NCBI GenBank assembly: GCA_035534895.1 | Contig: DATLRC010000003.1 | Span: 1-64,000 of the forward strand | Origin: DATLRC01 sp035534895 | GTDB lineage: Bacteria > Patescibacteriota > Saccharimonadia > Saccharimonadales > UBA4665 | DNA length: 64,000 nucleotides | Direction of reading: 5' to 3' | In this document: in pieces, positions 41,133 through 50,093 of the stretch | How the letters are laid out: each line of letters opens with the position of its first letter | How positions within the stretch are numbered: position 1 is the stretch's first letter | Made by a program: the position numbers and the translations under genes | Notes under the pieces: generated by a model | Told to the model about the DNA's origin: nothing | Database searches by the model: none | The model's input: the letters and a program-made list of their open reading frames with translations, nothing else

Positions 41133-42905
41133 ATGAAGCCCATTTGGCGAATCCTACGCTCGACTAACCAGCTATGGCGCTATTACTTGGCCATAGGTGT
41201 TCTAACGATCAGCCTGTCGATTTTGAACCTGCTCCAGCCTTTATTTACCGGCTGGGCAATTGACGAAGTACGCCGTGGTGCCGAAGCACGTATCAGCTAC
41301 GTAGTTTTTCTAGCAATCGCTATCTTCGTTAGCGATCTAGGAGCCAATTTGTTTAGTAATATTAGCGGTTATCTGGGTGATCAAATGGCAGTTAAGGCCA
41401 ATAAGATCTTAAGTGATCGTTACTACCGACACATCCTGAGCCTCAGCCAACGCTACTTTGACAGGGAATTGTCGGGTAAGATCATTAACCGCCTGAATCG
41501 CTCGATCTTCCAGATTAGCAACTTCATGAACATGGTTAGCAACAACTTCCTGCAATTTATCTTCAGTACTGTTTTTGCCCTTTTGATCGTCGCCCACTAC
41601 AGTTGGCAAGTAGCCCTAATGTTACTGTCACTTTACCCGATCTATGTTTGGATGACTGTTCGAACCAGTAATACCTGGCAGGAATACCAAAGCCAAAAGA
41701 ATCAACACTACGATATCGCCAGTGGCCGGTTCGCTGAGGCTATAGGACAAGTTAAGGTAGTTAAAAGTTACAATCAAGAAAAGCAAGAACTGTCATTTTT
41801 CGCTCGTCACCTAGAGAAGGCAATTAGCATCAATCGTCCCCAATCTCGTTACTGGCACCAACGAGACGTCCGGCGCCGAGTGCTTATGAGTATCATCTTT
41901 TTCGGGGTATATCTCTATATATTTGTCGGAGCGGTTCACGGAAGGTTTACACCCGGACAGGCTGTGGCTCTAATCCTTTACGCCATGCAGATCAGGATCC
42001 CAATATTTACCATTAGTTTCCTGGTCGAAAATAGCCAGCGGGCGATTGCAGATAGCCGCGACTATTTCGAGATCATGAACATCAAACCAGACATAATTGA
42101 TCAACCCTCAGCTCAGAAACTGGTCATTAATTCCGGCCAAGTCACTTTTGAAAAGGTATCGTTCGGCTATGACCATAATCAGGCGGTCTTAAAAGAGCTC
42201 TCCTTTGACATCAAACCACATACTAAAGTTGCTCTAGTTGGTGAAAGCGGAGAAGGCAAGACAACAATCACCAACTTACTACTCCGTCTTTATGAACCAC
42301 AATCTGGGCGGATTCTAATTGACGGCCAAGATATTTCCCAGGTTAGTCAACACTCATTGAGATCGTCAGTTAGCGTGGTCTTTCAGGAACCGGCACTCTT
42401 TAGCGGCACCATTAGGGAAAATATCAGCTATTCCAGACAAGATGCCAGTGATCAAGAAGTCGAAGCCGCTGCCAAGGCTGCCAACGCAGACGTTTTTATC
42501 ACGGCCTTTGCTAAGGGCTACGACAGTCAAATCGGCGAGCACGGTCTTAAACTAAGTGGTGGCCAAAAGCAACGTCTGGCAATTGCCAGAGCACTTCTTA
42601 AGAACGCCCCACTGCTTATTATGGATGAAGCCACTAGTAGCCTGGATGGGAAGAGCGAACAACTGGTTCAAGAGGCTCTGGAGCGACTAATGGAAGGTCG
42701 AACAACGATCATTATTGCTCATCGCTTGAGCACCATTGCCCACGTCGATCAAATTATTACTCTCCGAAATGGCCAAGTAGACGAGATTGGCTCGCCGGCA
42801 AGCCTATCCGAAAGCAAGGGCATTTACGCTCAACTACTGGAGCTTCAGGAACGACACACTAAAGCGACCAAAAAGAAACTCAAAGCTTTTGAGATCAAAG
42901 TCTGA
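41133..42905 (+). CDS. ABC transporter, permease-ATPase fusion (MsbA-like exporter)
   Basis: A half-transporter of the type I ABC exporter class: six membrane helices in residues 20-320, then the ATPase with Walker A GESGEGKTTI, Q-loop FQEPALF, signature LSGGQKQRLA, Walker B LLIMDEATSS and H-loop IAHRLST. It would dimerise and export lipids, peptides or drugs. Residues are all canonical. Begins 9 bases after pheT, so it may be part of the same transcript though unrelated in job. Confidence 0.93.
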   Translation: MKPIWRILRSTNQLWRYYLAIGVLTISLSILNLLQPLFTGWAIDEVRRGAEARISYVVFLAIAIFVSDLGANLFSNISGYLGDQMAVKANKILSDRYYRHILSLSQRYFDRELSGKIINRLNRSIFQISNFMNMVSNNFLQFIFSTVFALLIVAHYSWQVALMLLSLYPIYVWMTVRTSNTWQEYQSQKNQHYDIASGRFAEAIGQVKVVKSYNQEKQELSFFARHLEKAISINRPQSRYWHQRDVRRRVLMSIIFFGVYLYIFVGAVHGRFTPGQAVALILYAMQIRIPIFTISFLVENSQRAIADSRDYFEIMNIKPDIIDQPSAQKLVINSGQVTFEKVSFGYDHNQAVLKELSFDIKPHTKVALVGESGEGKTTITNLLLRLYEPQSGRILIDGQDISQVSQHSLRSSVSVVFQEPALFSGTIRENISYSRQDASDQEVEAAAKAANADVFITAFAKGYDSQIGEHGLKLSGGQKQRLAIARALLKNAPLLIMDEATSSLDGKSEQLVQEALERLMEGRTTIIIAHRLSTIAHVDQIITLRNGQVDEIGSPASLSESKGIYAQLLELQERHTKATKKKLKAFEIKV

Positions 42906-42982
42906 CCTTTGTTATAAAAATAATTTTTATGTTTTGAATTATTCGATCTCTAATAACTTTTCAATAGTATACTAAGACTGAT

Positions 42983-43420
42983 ATGCGTAAAGCAGTACGA
43001 GCGATTGTTATAAAAGATGATGCCTTGCTAGTAATGGAGCGCAATAAGTTTGGCCTGCGCTACGATACCCTAATTGGTGGTGGAATAGATTTTGCTGAGA
43101 CGGCCGAGCAATCACTTCGTCGAGAACTCCAGGAAGAATCGGGTATCGAGATAGATAAGCCACGACTTATTTTTATCGAGGAGGCTGGCAATCCCTACGG
43201 CACACAATACATCTATCTCTGTCAGTATCTAAGCGGCCAACCGGCTCTAGCCAAGGACTCAATGGAGGCTAAGATTAATAGTGGCGGCCAGAATCTATAC
43301 CAGCCTAAATGGTTGCCCCTCAAAGATTTGCCCCAAAGCAATTTCCTGTCAGCCAACTTAAAACAAGCAATTCTGGAAGGAATTGACAAGAGCTGGCCAA
43401 CGACAGTCCAAGTTATCTAG
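42983..43420 (+). CDS. NUDIX hydrolase
   Basis: A 145-aa NUDIX enzyme that hydrolyses a nucleoside diphosphate linked to another group. The NUDIX box GGGIDFAETAEQSLRRELQE followed by ESGIE is close to GX5EX7REUXEEXGU, with G-G-G-I-D-F-A-E in the first half. Substrate not predictable. TATACT (42968-42973) lies 9 bases before ATG. Confidence 0.85.
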   Translation: MRKAVRAIVIKDDALLVMERNKFGLRYDTLIGGGIDFAETAEQSLRRELQEESGIEIDKPRLIFIEEAGNPYGTQYIYLCQYLSGQPALAKDSMEAKINSGGQNLYQPKWLPLKDLPQSNFLSANLKQAILEGIDKSWPTTVQVI

Positions 43421-43448
43421 CGCACACTATATTTGGGTATTATCTAAA

Positions 43449-43480
43449 TATATGTCAACATATAGTAAATCATGTATAAT
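43449..43480 (+). promoter_or_regulatory. Promoter with a palindrome over the -35 region
   Basis: TATATGT (43449-43455) and ACATATA (43458-43464) form a palindrome with a two-base centre. The -10 box TATAAT is at 43475-43480 and the -35 position (ATGTCA, 43452-43457) is inside the palindrome, a usual layout for repression. The leader to the ATG at 43525 is about 38 nt with an SD (AAGGAG). Confidence 0.45.
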
Positions 43481-43524
43481 GAGGCGCATACATTTTTTGA
43501 GATAGAAGTAAGGAGCTTAAAGAG

Positions 43525-44322
43525 ATGGCAATTGAAGGGTTGATAACTGTTCCACAACCCAGTGAAGTTAATCTAAATGATGACCACGTTGGTGCTTCAG
43601 TCGAAGCCCTAGATATACTTGGTTTAGTTAAAGACCGTGATCAGGTCACAGAATCCGTTGCTGCAGAGTATAGTGCACTTAACCAAAGTGGCAGGACTGG
43701 CGAAGCTTTTGTTCAACTACCCCGATCAGTTATCACGCTCGAGGGCATGGTAAATGGCTTAGACAACGCAAAATACCCCGGTGATAGACAGTATCCTGAA
43801 ACTTTCGTTGTTTGTGAGCTTTGGACACCTGGTTTTGACAAGGGTGGCTACAATGCTCAAGAACTCGACAACCTGACACTCGGTGGTGATGGCAACTTTG
43901 CTCCACACGCCCGTCTAGCTATACACAATACTGCAAGCGCAAAGGAACCTCTGCTTCATTTCCTATATAAACCAATTGATAGCACGAGAACCAAGGGAAA
44001 AGAGCAAACACAGCTTGGTGCTATTGAAAAAGCAGTAAAAGCCTATGAAGCTGAGAGCCACGAAGGCTTCGAGATGACTCCCCTGAACGCTAAAGCCGTC
44101 GCTTTCATTGCCCTAGTCCGCCGCATTAAGGGTGAAGCTATGCCTATGGCTTGGGGTTATATGCGAGACGCTACGCTGTCTAGTAAAACTGTGGACGGCG
44201 TCTCGCTTGTCGGGTACGTGCACTCCTTTGGTGATAGGTTCGGCCTGGACGAGTCTGACGGTTACGCTCGCTCGAACGTTGGTGTTGGTCTCTCGGTAGG
44301 GCCAAAAGAACTTAAATCTTAA
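43525..44322 (+). CDS. Hypothetical protein (265 aa), probably regulated
   Basis: An acidic soluble protein beginning MAIEGLITVPQPSEVNLNDD, with a segment PETFVVCELWTPGFDKGGYN and ALVRRIKGEAMPMAWGYMRD. No family is recognised and no signal peptide or membrane helix is present. It has a strong promoter, palindromic operator candidate and SD, which suggests it is expressed on demand. Codon use agrees with neighbours. Confidence 0.65.
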   Translation: MAIEGLITVPQPSEVNLNDDHVGASVEALDILGLVKDRDQVTESVAAEYSALNQSGRTGEAFVQLPRSVITLEGMVNGLDNAKYPGDRQYPETFVVCELWTPGFDKGGYNAQELDNLTLGGDGNFAPHARLAIHNTASAKEPLLHFLYKPIDSTRTKGKEQTQLGAIEKAVKAYEAESHEGFEMTPLNAKAVAFIALVRRIKGEAMPMAWGYMRDATLSSKTVDGVSLVGYVHSFGDRFGLDESDGYARSNVGVGLSVGPKELKS

Positions 44323-44380
44323 GTCTCACGTTTACCCCCCGGAAACATAAAGCCAATGTCTGGTATAATCTAAAACAATC

Positions 44381-44929
44381 ATGGCAACTAGAAAAAGAGA
44401 CAGATTTTTTGCATTGTTTGGGGCACTACTCTTTTTAGTGACTTCCTCAGCCATTACAATCGCCGTCGTCTTGTCTCTTATCCAACAGCATAAAAAGCCA
44501 ACTGATGGTGCCACTAGCACTCCGAGCACACCGCCAACGAACACCAATCAACAATCAACTAAATTAACGGGGACCAAAATGCAAAACTTTACGCCAACTG
44601 CAACACCACAAACTAAACTCCAAGCCATCGATACGGTAGTCGGTAGCGGTGCCGTGGTTAAGGCCGGAGATAATATTACCGCCGATTATGTCGGTGCTTT
44701 AATGAGTAACGGCGTCATATTCGATGCTTCAGCTGACCATGGTGGCCCGCAGACTTTTTCACTCAGTGGCGTAATTGCCGGCTGGTCACAGGGCATACCA
44801 GGTATGAAAGTCGGTGGTACCCGCCGTCTGCTAATACCGGCAAGTCTAGCTTACGGCCCTCAATCGCAAACCGGTATTCCGGCCAACTCAGATTTAGTAT
44901 TTGACGTAACAGTGACCAAAATAAATTAA
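44381..44929 (+). CDS. FKBP-type peptidyl-prolyl isomerase, membrane-anchored
   Basis: An FKBP-fold prolyl isomerase: N-terminal membrane helix (residues 10-32), Thr/Pro/Ser-rich linker to about residue 75, then the FKBP domain (VKAGDNITADYVGALMSNGV, IFDAS, AGWSQGIPGMKVGGTRRLLI, PASLAYG, DLVFDVTV). Active-site aromatic and Asp positions are kept. Acts outside the membrane on folding of exported proteins. TATAAT lies 11 bases before ATG. Confidence 0.9.
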   Translation: MATRKRDRFFALFGALLFLVTSSAITIAVVLSLIQQHKKPTDGATSTPSTPPTNTNQQSTKLTGTKMQNFTPTATPQTKLQAIDTVVGSGAVVKAGDNITADYVGALMSNGVIFDASADHGGPQTFSLSGVIAGWSQGIPGMKVGGTRRLLIPASLAYGPQSQTGIPANSDLVFDVTVTKIN

Positions 44930-44959
44930 ACAGAGACAAAACGTACTAAAAAGCACAAT

Positions 44960-44998
44960 ATATAGCGTCTTGAATAATACATAAACGCTATATACAAT
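44960..44998 (+). promoter_or_regulatory. Promoter flanked by 9-bp inverted repeat, upstream of glutaredoxin gene
   Basis: ATATAGCGT (44960-44968) and ACGCTATAT (44985-44993) flank TTGAAT (44970-44975), which is 17 bases from TACAAT (44993-44998). The repeat therefore brackets the -35 box and touches the -10 box, as expected for an operator. It would regulate the redox genes that follow. Confidence 0.45.
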
Positions 44999-45040
44999 AG
45001 ACTATAGTCTACAAAAAATTTAAAAAGAGGGCTCCAAAAA

Positions 45041-45289
45041 ATGGTCAAAAAAATCACTATCTTTACCACTAACACCTGCGCTTACTGCGTCATGGTTAAG
45101 AAATATCTTGATACTAAAGGCCGCAACTACGAAGTGGTTAACCTTGACGAACACCCTCACCGTCAAGCCGAAGCCATGAAGCTAAGCGGTGCCCTAACCG
45201 TACCAGTGACAGTTGTAACCAAGCACGACGATAGCCAAGAAGTTATAGTCGGCTATAATCTCGCTAAATTAGCTCCAGCCGTTGCCTAG
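45041..45289 (+). CDS. Glutaredoxin-like protein
   Basis: An 82-aa glutaredoxin-fold protein with the redox motif CAYC (residues 12-15) in FTTNTCAYCVMVKKYLDTKG and the TVPVTVV cis-Pro stretch. Reduces disulfides using glutathione or, in genomes like this, probably the thioredoxin reductase next door (45383). SD AAAGAGGGC precedes the ATG. A 9-bp inverted repeat overlaps its promoter. Confidence 0.88.
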   Translation: MVKKITIFTTNTCAYCVMVKKYLDTKGRNYEVVNLDEHPHRQAEAMKLSGALTVPVTVVTKHDDSQEVIVGYNLAKLAPAVA

Positions 45290-45382
45290 AATTACCAAGT
45301 TTTTTGCTATAGACATCGAACTGATCCCCCAGTACAAAAAACCTGGCAGCGAAACCAGATAGCTGCTGTTACAATATATAAG

Positions 45383-46585
45383 ATGAGTCAAGTACAAAAA
45401 ATCATAGAGTATGGTGCCGATTGGTGTGCCGATTGTCATAGAGTACGCGACATTTTCGGGACCCAGAATATAGCTTACGAATATCGGAACAGTGATGATC
45501 CCAAAGTCCATGCCGAGATGCTAAAACTAGTCAACGGCAAGAACGAGATCCCGGTATTGCTGTTTCCTGACGGCAGCATTCTCCAAAACCCGGATAATAC
45601 CACTTTGCTCAAAAAACTGGGAGTTAAGGTAGATGGCCAGAGAAAACACGACGTTGTTATGATCGGTGCCGGACCAGCTGCTCTAACGGCAGCCATCTAT
45701 ACCACCCGTGAAGACATTGAAACAGTGCTCGTAGAGCGAGGTGTTGTCGGTGGATTGGCGGCAGTAACCGATAAAATAGATAACTACCCTGGTTTTGCTG
45801 ATGGCATTGAAGGACTAACCCTAGCCGATAACCTGCGTAAACAAGCTGAACGTTTTGGGGCAGTCATTGACCTAGGAGAAGTTACGGCCATCGTTGACCA
45901 GGGGCAATTTAAACAACTACAAACAAGTGATGGCCATATCTATGCCCGAGCAGTACTGATTGCCACCGGAAGTGACTACAAGAAAATTGGCGTACCAGGA
46001 GAGAAAGAATATTATGCCCGTGGCGTCCACTACTGTGCGACCTGTGACGGTGCCTTTTACCGGGATAAGCATTTAGTAGTAATCGGCGGCGGTAACTCGG
46101 CAGTCCAAGAGACTATTTTCTTAACTCGTTTTGCCAGCCATATCGATCTGCTAGTTCGCTCAAGCATTAAAGCGAGTGATGTATTACAAGCAGACCTTGC
46201 GAAGATGGTTAAGGCTGGTAAGGTCAGCGTTCACCTAGAAACAAGCACCAACGAGATTGTTGGCCAGGATAACGGCGTCACCAAAGTCGTTGCTACAGAT
46301 AATAAGTCAGCTCGAAAGATTGAATTTCCGACGGACGGAGTATTTGTCTTTGTTGGGCTTCAACCGAACTCACAATTTTTAGCTGGCAGCAAAGTGCAAC
46401 TTGATGAAATTGGTTTAGTGAAGACTAATCAACGTTTAGAAACTGCCATACCGGGCGTGTTCGCTGCTGGTGACATCCGCTCAGGAGCAACAATGCAAAT
46501 CGCTTCGGCAGCCGGAGAAGGAGCCACTGCAGCTCTAATGATCAGAGAATACCTCGAGGCAAAACCGCACCCAATTCAGAACTAG
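45383..46585 (+). CDS. Thioredoxin-like domain fused to thioredoxin reductase
   Basis: A 400-aa fusion. Residues 1-82 are a glutaredoxin/thioredoxin fold with CADC (15-18), cis-Pro in EIPVLLFPDGS. Residues 88-400 are a TrxB flavoprotein: FAD motif VMIGAGPAALTAA, redox CATC (218-221), NADP motif VIGGGNSAVQE and C-terminal GVFAAGDIRS. It could pass electrons from NADPH to its own N-terminal domain, or to the glutaredoxin encoded just upstream. Such fused reductases are uncommon compared with separate TrxA and TrxB. Confidence 0.9.
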   Translation: MSQVQKIIEYGADWCADCHRVRDIFGTQNIAYEYRNSDDPKVHAEMLKLVNGKNEIPVLLFPDGSILQNPDNTTLLKKLGVKVDGQRKHDVVMIGAGPAALTAAIYTTREDIETVLVERGVVGGLAAVTDKIDNYPGFADGIEGLTLADNLRKQAERFGAVIDLGEVTAIVDQGQFKQLQTSDGHIYARAVLIATGSDYKKIGVPGEKEYYARGVHYCATCDGAFYRDKHLVVIGGGNSAVQETIFLTRFASHIDLLVRSSIKASDVLQADLAKMVKAGKVSVHLETSTNEIVGQDNGVTKVVATDNKSARKIEFPTDGVFVFVGLQPNSQFLAGSKVQLDEIGLVKTNQRLETAIPGVFAAGDIRSGATMQIASAAGEGATAALMIREYLEAKPHPIQN

Positions 46586-47286
46586 ATTGCGCTGTAGCCT
46601 GGGAAGAAGTCGCCAACGAATCGGCTCTTTGGTAAACCGCTAGCAGCCAGATCTTTCTCCAGACCTTCAACCATTGGTTCAGGACCGGAAACATAAATCA
46701 GGGTTTGTTCAGAGGGTTTAGTTAGGCCGAGAATTAACTCAGCATTAATTCGTCCTCTTTCACCGCCCCAAGTTGTCGATGGTTCGCTAACCACAATCGT
46801 GGCATGAACACCGGCCTCTTCAAAGACCTTCTGAAAAACAATCTCATCTTCACTACGTACGCCATAAATTAATTGGATCGGTCTAATCTCGCGGCTATCT
46901 GCCAGCCATTTGAGCATGCTCCGAAAGGGGGTGATACCAATACCACCAGCCACGAAAACCAATGGAGTTTGAATCAGTTTTGGTAACACAAAATCACCCA
47001 TCGGCTCAACCATATCAACTTCTGTCCCCGGCTGGAGAGAGTCCAGAATGCGCTTAAACGAACTGCCCCGCTGACTAGCCAACTTAGTAGTAATGGCTAG
47101 CAATTCTTCACTAGGTGAGCTGGAAAGCGTAAACCAGCGTTTCTGACCCCTTGAATCTGGGTCTCGGTGATCTAGCTTAAGCTCTATAAACTGCCCAGGT
47201 GTGTACTTGAGGGACTCAGGGGCCCTAAAAAAGAACGACCTTATATGATCGGTCTCAGGCTTAGAATGATCAAAAACCACCTTCAT
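46582..47286 (-). CDS. FNR-like flavin oxidoreductase
   Basis: A 234-aa FAD/NAD(P)-binding oxidoreductase of the ferredoxin-NADP reductase family. Flavin-binding part FTLSSSPSEELLAITTKLAS, NAD(P) part VFVAGGIGITPFRSMLKWLA and YVSGPEPMVEGLEKDL are present, with a C-terminal GDFFPGY aromatic. No iron-sulfur domain is fused. Electron partner unknown. ATG 47286 is chosen over the upstream ATGs (frame open to 47313); it overlaps the end of the GDPD gene by 17 bases, so the two are coupled. Confidence 0.82.
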   Translation of the reverse strand: MKVVFDHSKPETDHIRSFFFRAPESLKYTPGQFIELKLDHRDPDSRGQKRWFTLSSSPSEELLAITTKLASQRGSSFKRILDSLQPGTEVDMVEPMGDFVLPKLIQTPLVFVAGGIGITPFRSMLKWLADSREIRPIQLIYGVRSEDEIVFQKVFEEAGVHATIVVSEPSTTWGGERGRINAELILGLTKPSEQTLIYVSGPEPMVEGLEKDLAASGLPKSRFVGDFFPGYSAI

Positions 47287-47971
47287 GCTTGTTATTATCC
47301 CACTTCGCATCAAATTTGTCAGGAAAATCTGTCACAATTCCTTTTAGTCCGCTCTTGGCCCACCGTTTTGCCAAGCGTCGATCATTAACCGTATAAGCGT
47401 ACAGTTCCCAACCTCCTCGGCTTAAGGCCGCTATAAAGCCGGACCACAACCAGAGACGATTCATGGCTAATCGTCTGGTGCCTAATCTTCGGCCCCTGGA
47501 AGTCGCTCTAACTCCTGACCAACGATCATTGACCACTAGCTGAATTTCGGGTAGTGCGTCAGCTAAAGCCCTCAAGGTCTTAAAATGAAATGATGCCAGT
47601 CGAAAATCAGAGGCTTGCCAACCACCTCGAAGTCGTTGCTTTAAAAGCTTGATCAGCGGTTGGATAACATCAGAGGACTTAACTTCAATTAGCAAGGGAC
47701 GTTGTTTATTGACGCTTAGGATTGCTTCCTGAAGCGTAGTCAAGTCTGGTTTGTGAGCCTTGAGCTCAAGGTAGTTATGCTCTGCGACCACCAATTTGTT
47801 GCCTGAGCTATCGCTTATGAACCGGTTGTGGCTTAAAACAAGGACCCGCTCAGCCGTTAGTCTTACGTCGCACTCAATTTCATCTGCATTATGAGCCAGA
47901 GCTTTGAGAAAAGAGGCGACTGTGTTTTCGGGTGCTAACCCCTTTGCTCCCCGATGGCCAATAATCTTCAT
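47270..47971 (-). CDS. Glycerophosphodiester phosphodiesterase
   Basis: A 233-aa GDPD enzyme that hydrolyses glycerophosphodiesters to glycerol 3-phosphate and an alcohol. Begins IGHRGAKGLAPENTVASFLK with the catalytic His and the Glu-Asn pair, then IECDVRLT with the metal-binding Glu/Asp and LSHNRF with the second His. C-terminal YTVNDRRLAKRWAKSGLKGI completes the TIM barrel. No signal peptide, so cytoplasmic, possibly phospholipid scavenging. Confidence 0.9.
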   Translation of the reverse strand: MKIIGHRGAKGLAPENTVASFLKALAHNADEIECDVRLTAERVLVLSHNRFISDSSGNKLVVAEHNYLELKAHKPDLTTLQEAILSVNKQRPLLIEVKSSDVIQPLIKLLKQRLRGGWQASDFRLASFHFKTLRALADALPEIQLVVNDRWSGVRATSRGRRLGTRRLAMNRLWLWSGFIAALSRGGWELYAYTVNDRRLAKRWAKSGLKGIVTDFPDKFDAKWDNNKHEGGF

Positions 47972-48020
47972 ACCAAGATAGTGTACAATATTTTAGCAAA
48001 GCACAATCAAGGAGTTAACA

Positions 48021-48545
48021 ATGCCCGAATTAGACTATGGCCCAAAAGCACCAGATATAGTAAATGTAATTATTGAGATCCGCCGTGGCGAGCGTAATAA
48101 ATACGAGGTAGATAAAGCCAGCGGTAGATTATTCCTGGACCGGGTCAACGCTACCAGTCTAGGCTACCCGGCAGACTATGGCTATGTGCCGTCAACCCTA
48201 TGCCAGGACGGTGATCCACTTGACGCCTTACTGATCATTGACGAGTCTGTACCACACCAGGCCGTAGTGCCATCTCGGGCTATTGGTGTCCTTTATTTTG
48301 AAGATGACGGAGAAATGGACGAGAAACTAATAGTTGTAGCCGCTGACGACATCAGCAAAGAGCATATCAAGCAAATTGACGATCTAGGGCCAAACTTTAA
48401 AAAAGTTGTTGAGCACTTCTACGCTCACTACAAAGACTGGAAAAACAACTGGAACGGCGTAAAAGGTGAGCTCAAGGGTTGGGGTGATGCCACCGCCGCC
48501 AAAAAAGTTATAACCGAGAGTATTGAGCGTCAACTCAGTCACTGA
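48021..48545 (+). CDS. ppa: Inorganic pyrophosphatase
   Basis: A family I soluble pyrophosphatase, 174 aa, hydrolysing PPi released in synthesis. Characteristic pieces are VNVIIEIRRGERNKYEVDK, the triad segment YGYVPSTLCQDGDPLDALLI (DxDPxD) and VVEHFYAHYKDWKNNW near the end. SD AAGGAG is present. The NUDIX gene begins one base after its stop. Confidence 0.96.
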   Translation: MPELDYGPKAPDIVNVIIEIRRGERNKYEVDKASGRLFLDRVNATSLGYPADYGYVPSTLCQDGDPLDALLIIDESVPHQAVVPSRAIGVLYFEDDGEMDEKLIVVAADDISKEHIKQIDDLGPNFKKVVEHFYAHYKDWKNNWNGVKGELKGWGDATAAKKVITESIERQLSH

Positions 48546-48546
48546 C

Positions 48547-48984
48547 ATGACTATTAAGCTGGTTGCCAAAACGTTGCTGATTAACCAGCAAGAGAAGATA
48601 CTGATTTTGCGTCGCAGCCCAACTGATCCCCTGCACCCCGGTCGATTAGATTTTCCTGGTGGTAGTGTTGAGCCAAATGAATCAATCAGCCGGGCCGCAG
48701 TACGGGAGATAGCTGAAGAAGTTGGTCTTCAAGTTGACCAAAAAACCTTGAGCCTAGTCTATTCCATGACAGCTCCACCTAACGACAAGGGCCATATAAT
48801 TCACCGATTTTTATTTTGCGCTAAAGCCCCCGAAGGCCCTATCAGCCTCAGCTACGAACATGATAAATACTGGTGGCAAACTCCAGACAAAATTTTGGAA
48901 GATTTTGATAATACTGCTTGGAGGGACGGCCTTAGATTTGCTGCTTTGCATCAGCTGCTTCTACCGCCCGGGCAGCTGACTTAG
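48547..48984 (+). CDS. NUDIX hydrolase
   Basis: A 145-aa NUDIX protein with box GGSVEPNESISRAAVREIAE followed by EVGLQ, preceded by LILRRSPTDPLHPGRLDFPG. Begins at ATG 48547, one base after the ppa stop. A TTG in frame at 48523 would overlap ppa and is less likely. Substrate unknown. Linked with ppa, it may also be a phosphate-release enzyme. Confidence 0.85.
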   Translation: MTIKLVAKTLLINQQEKILILRRSPTDPLHPGRLDFPGGSVEPNESISRAAVREIAEEVGLQVDQKTLSLVYSMTAPPNDKGHIIHRFLFCAKAPEGPISLSYEHDKYWWQTPDKILEDFDNTAWRDGLRFAALHQLLLPPGQLT

Positions 48985-49057
48985 ATTGTCATAAACTGCC
49001 GGCCTTTTACAATCTAGTTATAAGCTGTAAAATTAAAACAATAACAGAAAGGTTTTT

Positions 49058-50092
49058 ATGAAAACACGGGTGGCAATCAATGGTTTCGGTCGGATTGGGA
49101 GGATCGCCTTCCGGATCGCTCATGACCGAGATGATCTTGAGATAGTTGGCCTCAATGATTTAACAGATACCAAAACACTGGCCTACCTTCTTGCGCATGA
49201 CTCCAATTACGGGAACTACCATCATAAAGTGGAATTTGATGAACATAATCTAATTATTGACGGCCATCCTATACCGGTCTCTGCTGAGAAGGATCCAGCC
49301 TCTCTACCATGGAAAGCACTCAAGGTTGATGTTGTCATCGAATCAACCGGCCGCTTTACCAAGAGTGAAGATGCTATGGCTCACATCAAAGCCGGTGCCC
49401 AGAAGGTGGTAATTTCAGCACCGACTAAGAGTGACGACATCGATACTGTAGTTATTGGGGCCAACGACGACAAACTAAAAGATAGTAGCCAGATCATTAG
49501 TAATGCTTCCTGTACGACTAATAGCGTGGCTGCCATGATGGACATTATGGACCGAGAATTCGGAGTCCAAAAAGCAATGCTGACTACCGTTCACAGCGAT
49601 ACCGCCAGCCAGACACTAACCGACAGTCCGGCTAAAGACTTGCGTGAAGGACGGGCTGCATCGCAGAATATTGTCCCAACAACAACCGGTGCCGCCATAG
49701 CCGTTGCCCTAACTGTGCCATCCTTAAAGGGTAAATTTGATGGGCTCAGCGTAAGGGTGCCCACTCCGGTCGTTTCGCTAAGCGATGTCACCATGTTACT
49801 CAAACGCTCAACTACCAAAGAAGAGATCAATCAACTGTTTGAGAAGGCTTCCAAGGAAGCTTACTATCAGGGCATACTGGCTGTTTCCGATGAACCCCTA
49901 GTCAGCACCGACTACATTGGTAGCAGTGTCTCCGGAACAGTTGACCTGGGACTGACCAATGTTGTTGACGGCAACCTGGCTAAAGTAGTGGTTTGGTACG
50001 ACAATGAATGGGGTTACTCTAACCGCTTAGTTGAGTTGGTGGCTGATGTCGGACGGCTATTAAAACTAAGCCCGGAACAACCAAGTAGCTAA
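49058..50092 (+). CDS. gap: Glyceraldehyde-3-phosphate dehydrogenase
   Basis: GAPDH, 344 aa, converting glyceraldehyde 3-phosphate to 1,3-bisphosphoglycerate. NAD-binding INGFGRIGRIAFRI, the catalytic SNASCTTNS with Cys at about 152, THSDTASQTLTD-like catalytic His segment (TTVHSDTAS), and WYDNEWGYSNR at the end are all present. Short leader with AAAGG SD. First gene of a run ending at aldolase. Confidence 0.96.
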   Translation: MKTRVAINGFGRIGRIAFRIAHDRDDLEIVGLNDLTDTKTLAYLLAHDSNYGNYHHKVEFDEHNLIIDGHPIPVSAEKDPASLPWKALKVDVVIESTGRFTKSEDAMAHIKAGAQKVVISAPTKSDDIDTVVIGANDDKLKDSSQIISNASCTTNSVAAMMDIMDREFGVQKAMLTTVHSDTASQTLTDSPAKDLREGRAASQNIVPTTTGAAIAVALTVPSLKGKFDGLSVRVPTPVVSLSDVTMLLKRSTTKEEINQLFEKASKEAYYQGILAVSDEPLVSTDYIGSSVSGTVDLGLTNVVDGNLAKVVVWYDNEWGYSNRLVELVADVGRLLKLSPEQPSS

Positions 50093-50093
50093 G

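Noticed and set aside
44332..44547. 71-codon minus-strand frame upstream of the FKBP gene
   Set aside because: It is antisense to the FKBP start and membrane helix, whose reading is clearly the real one.
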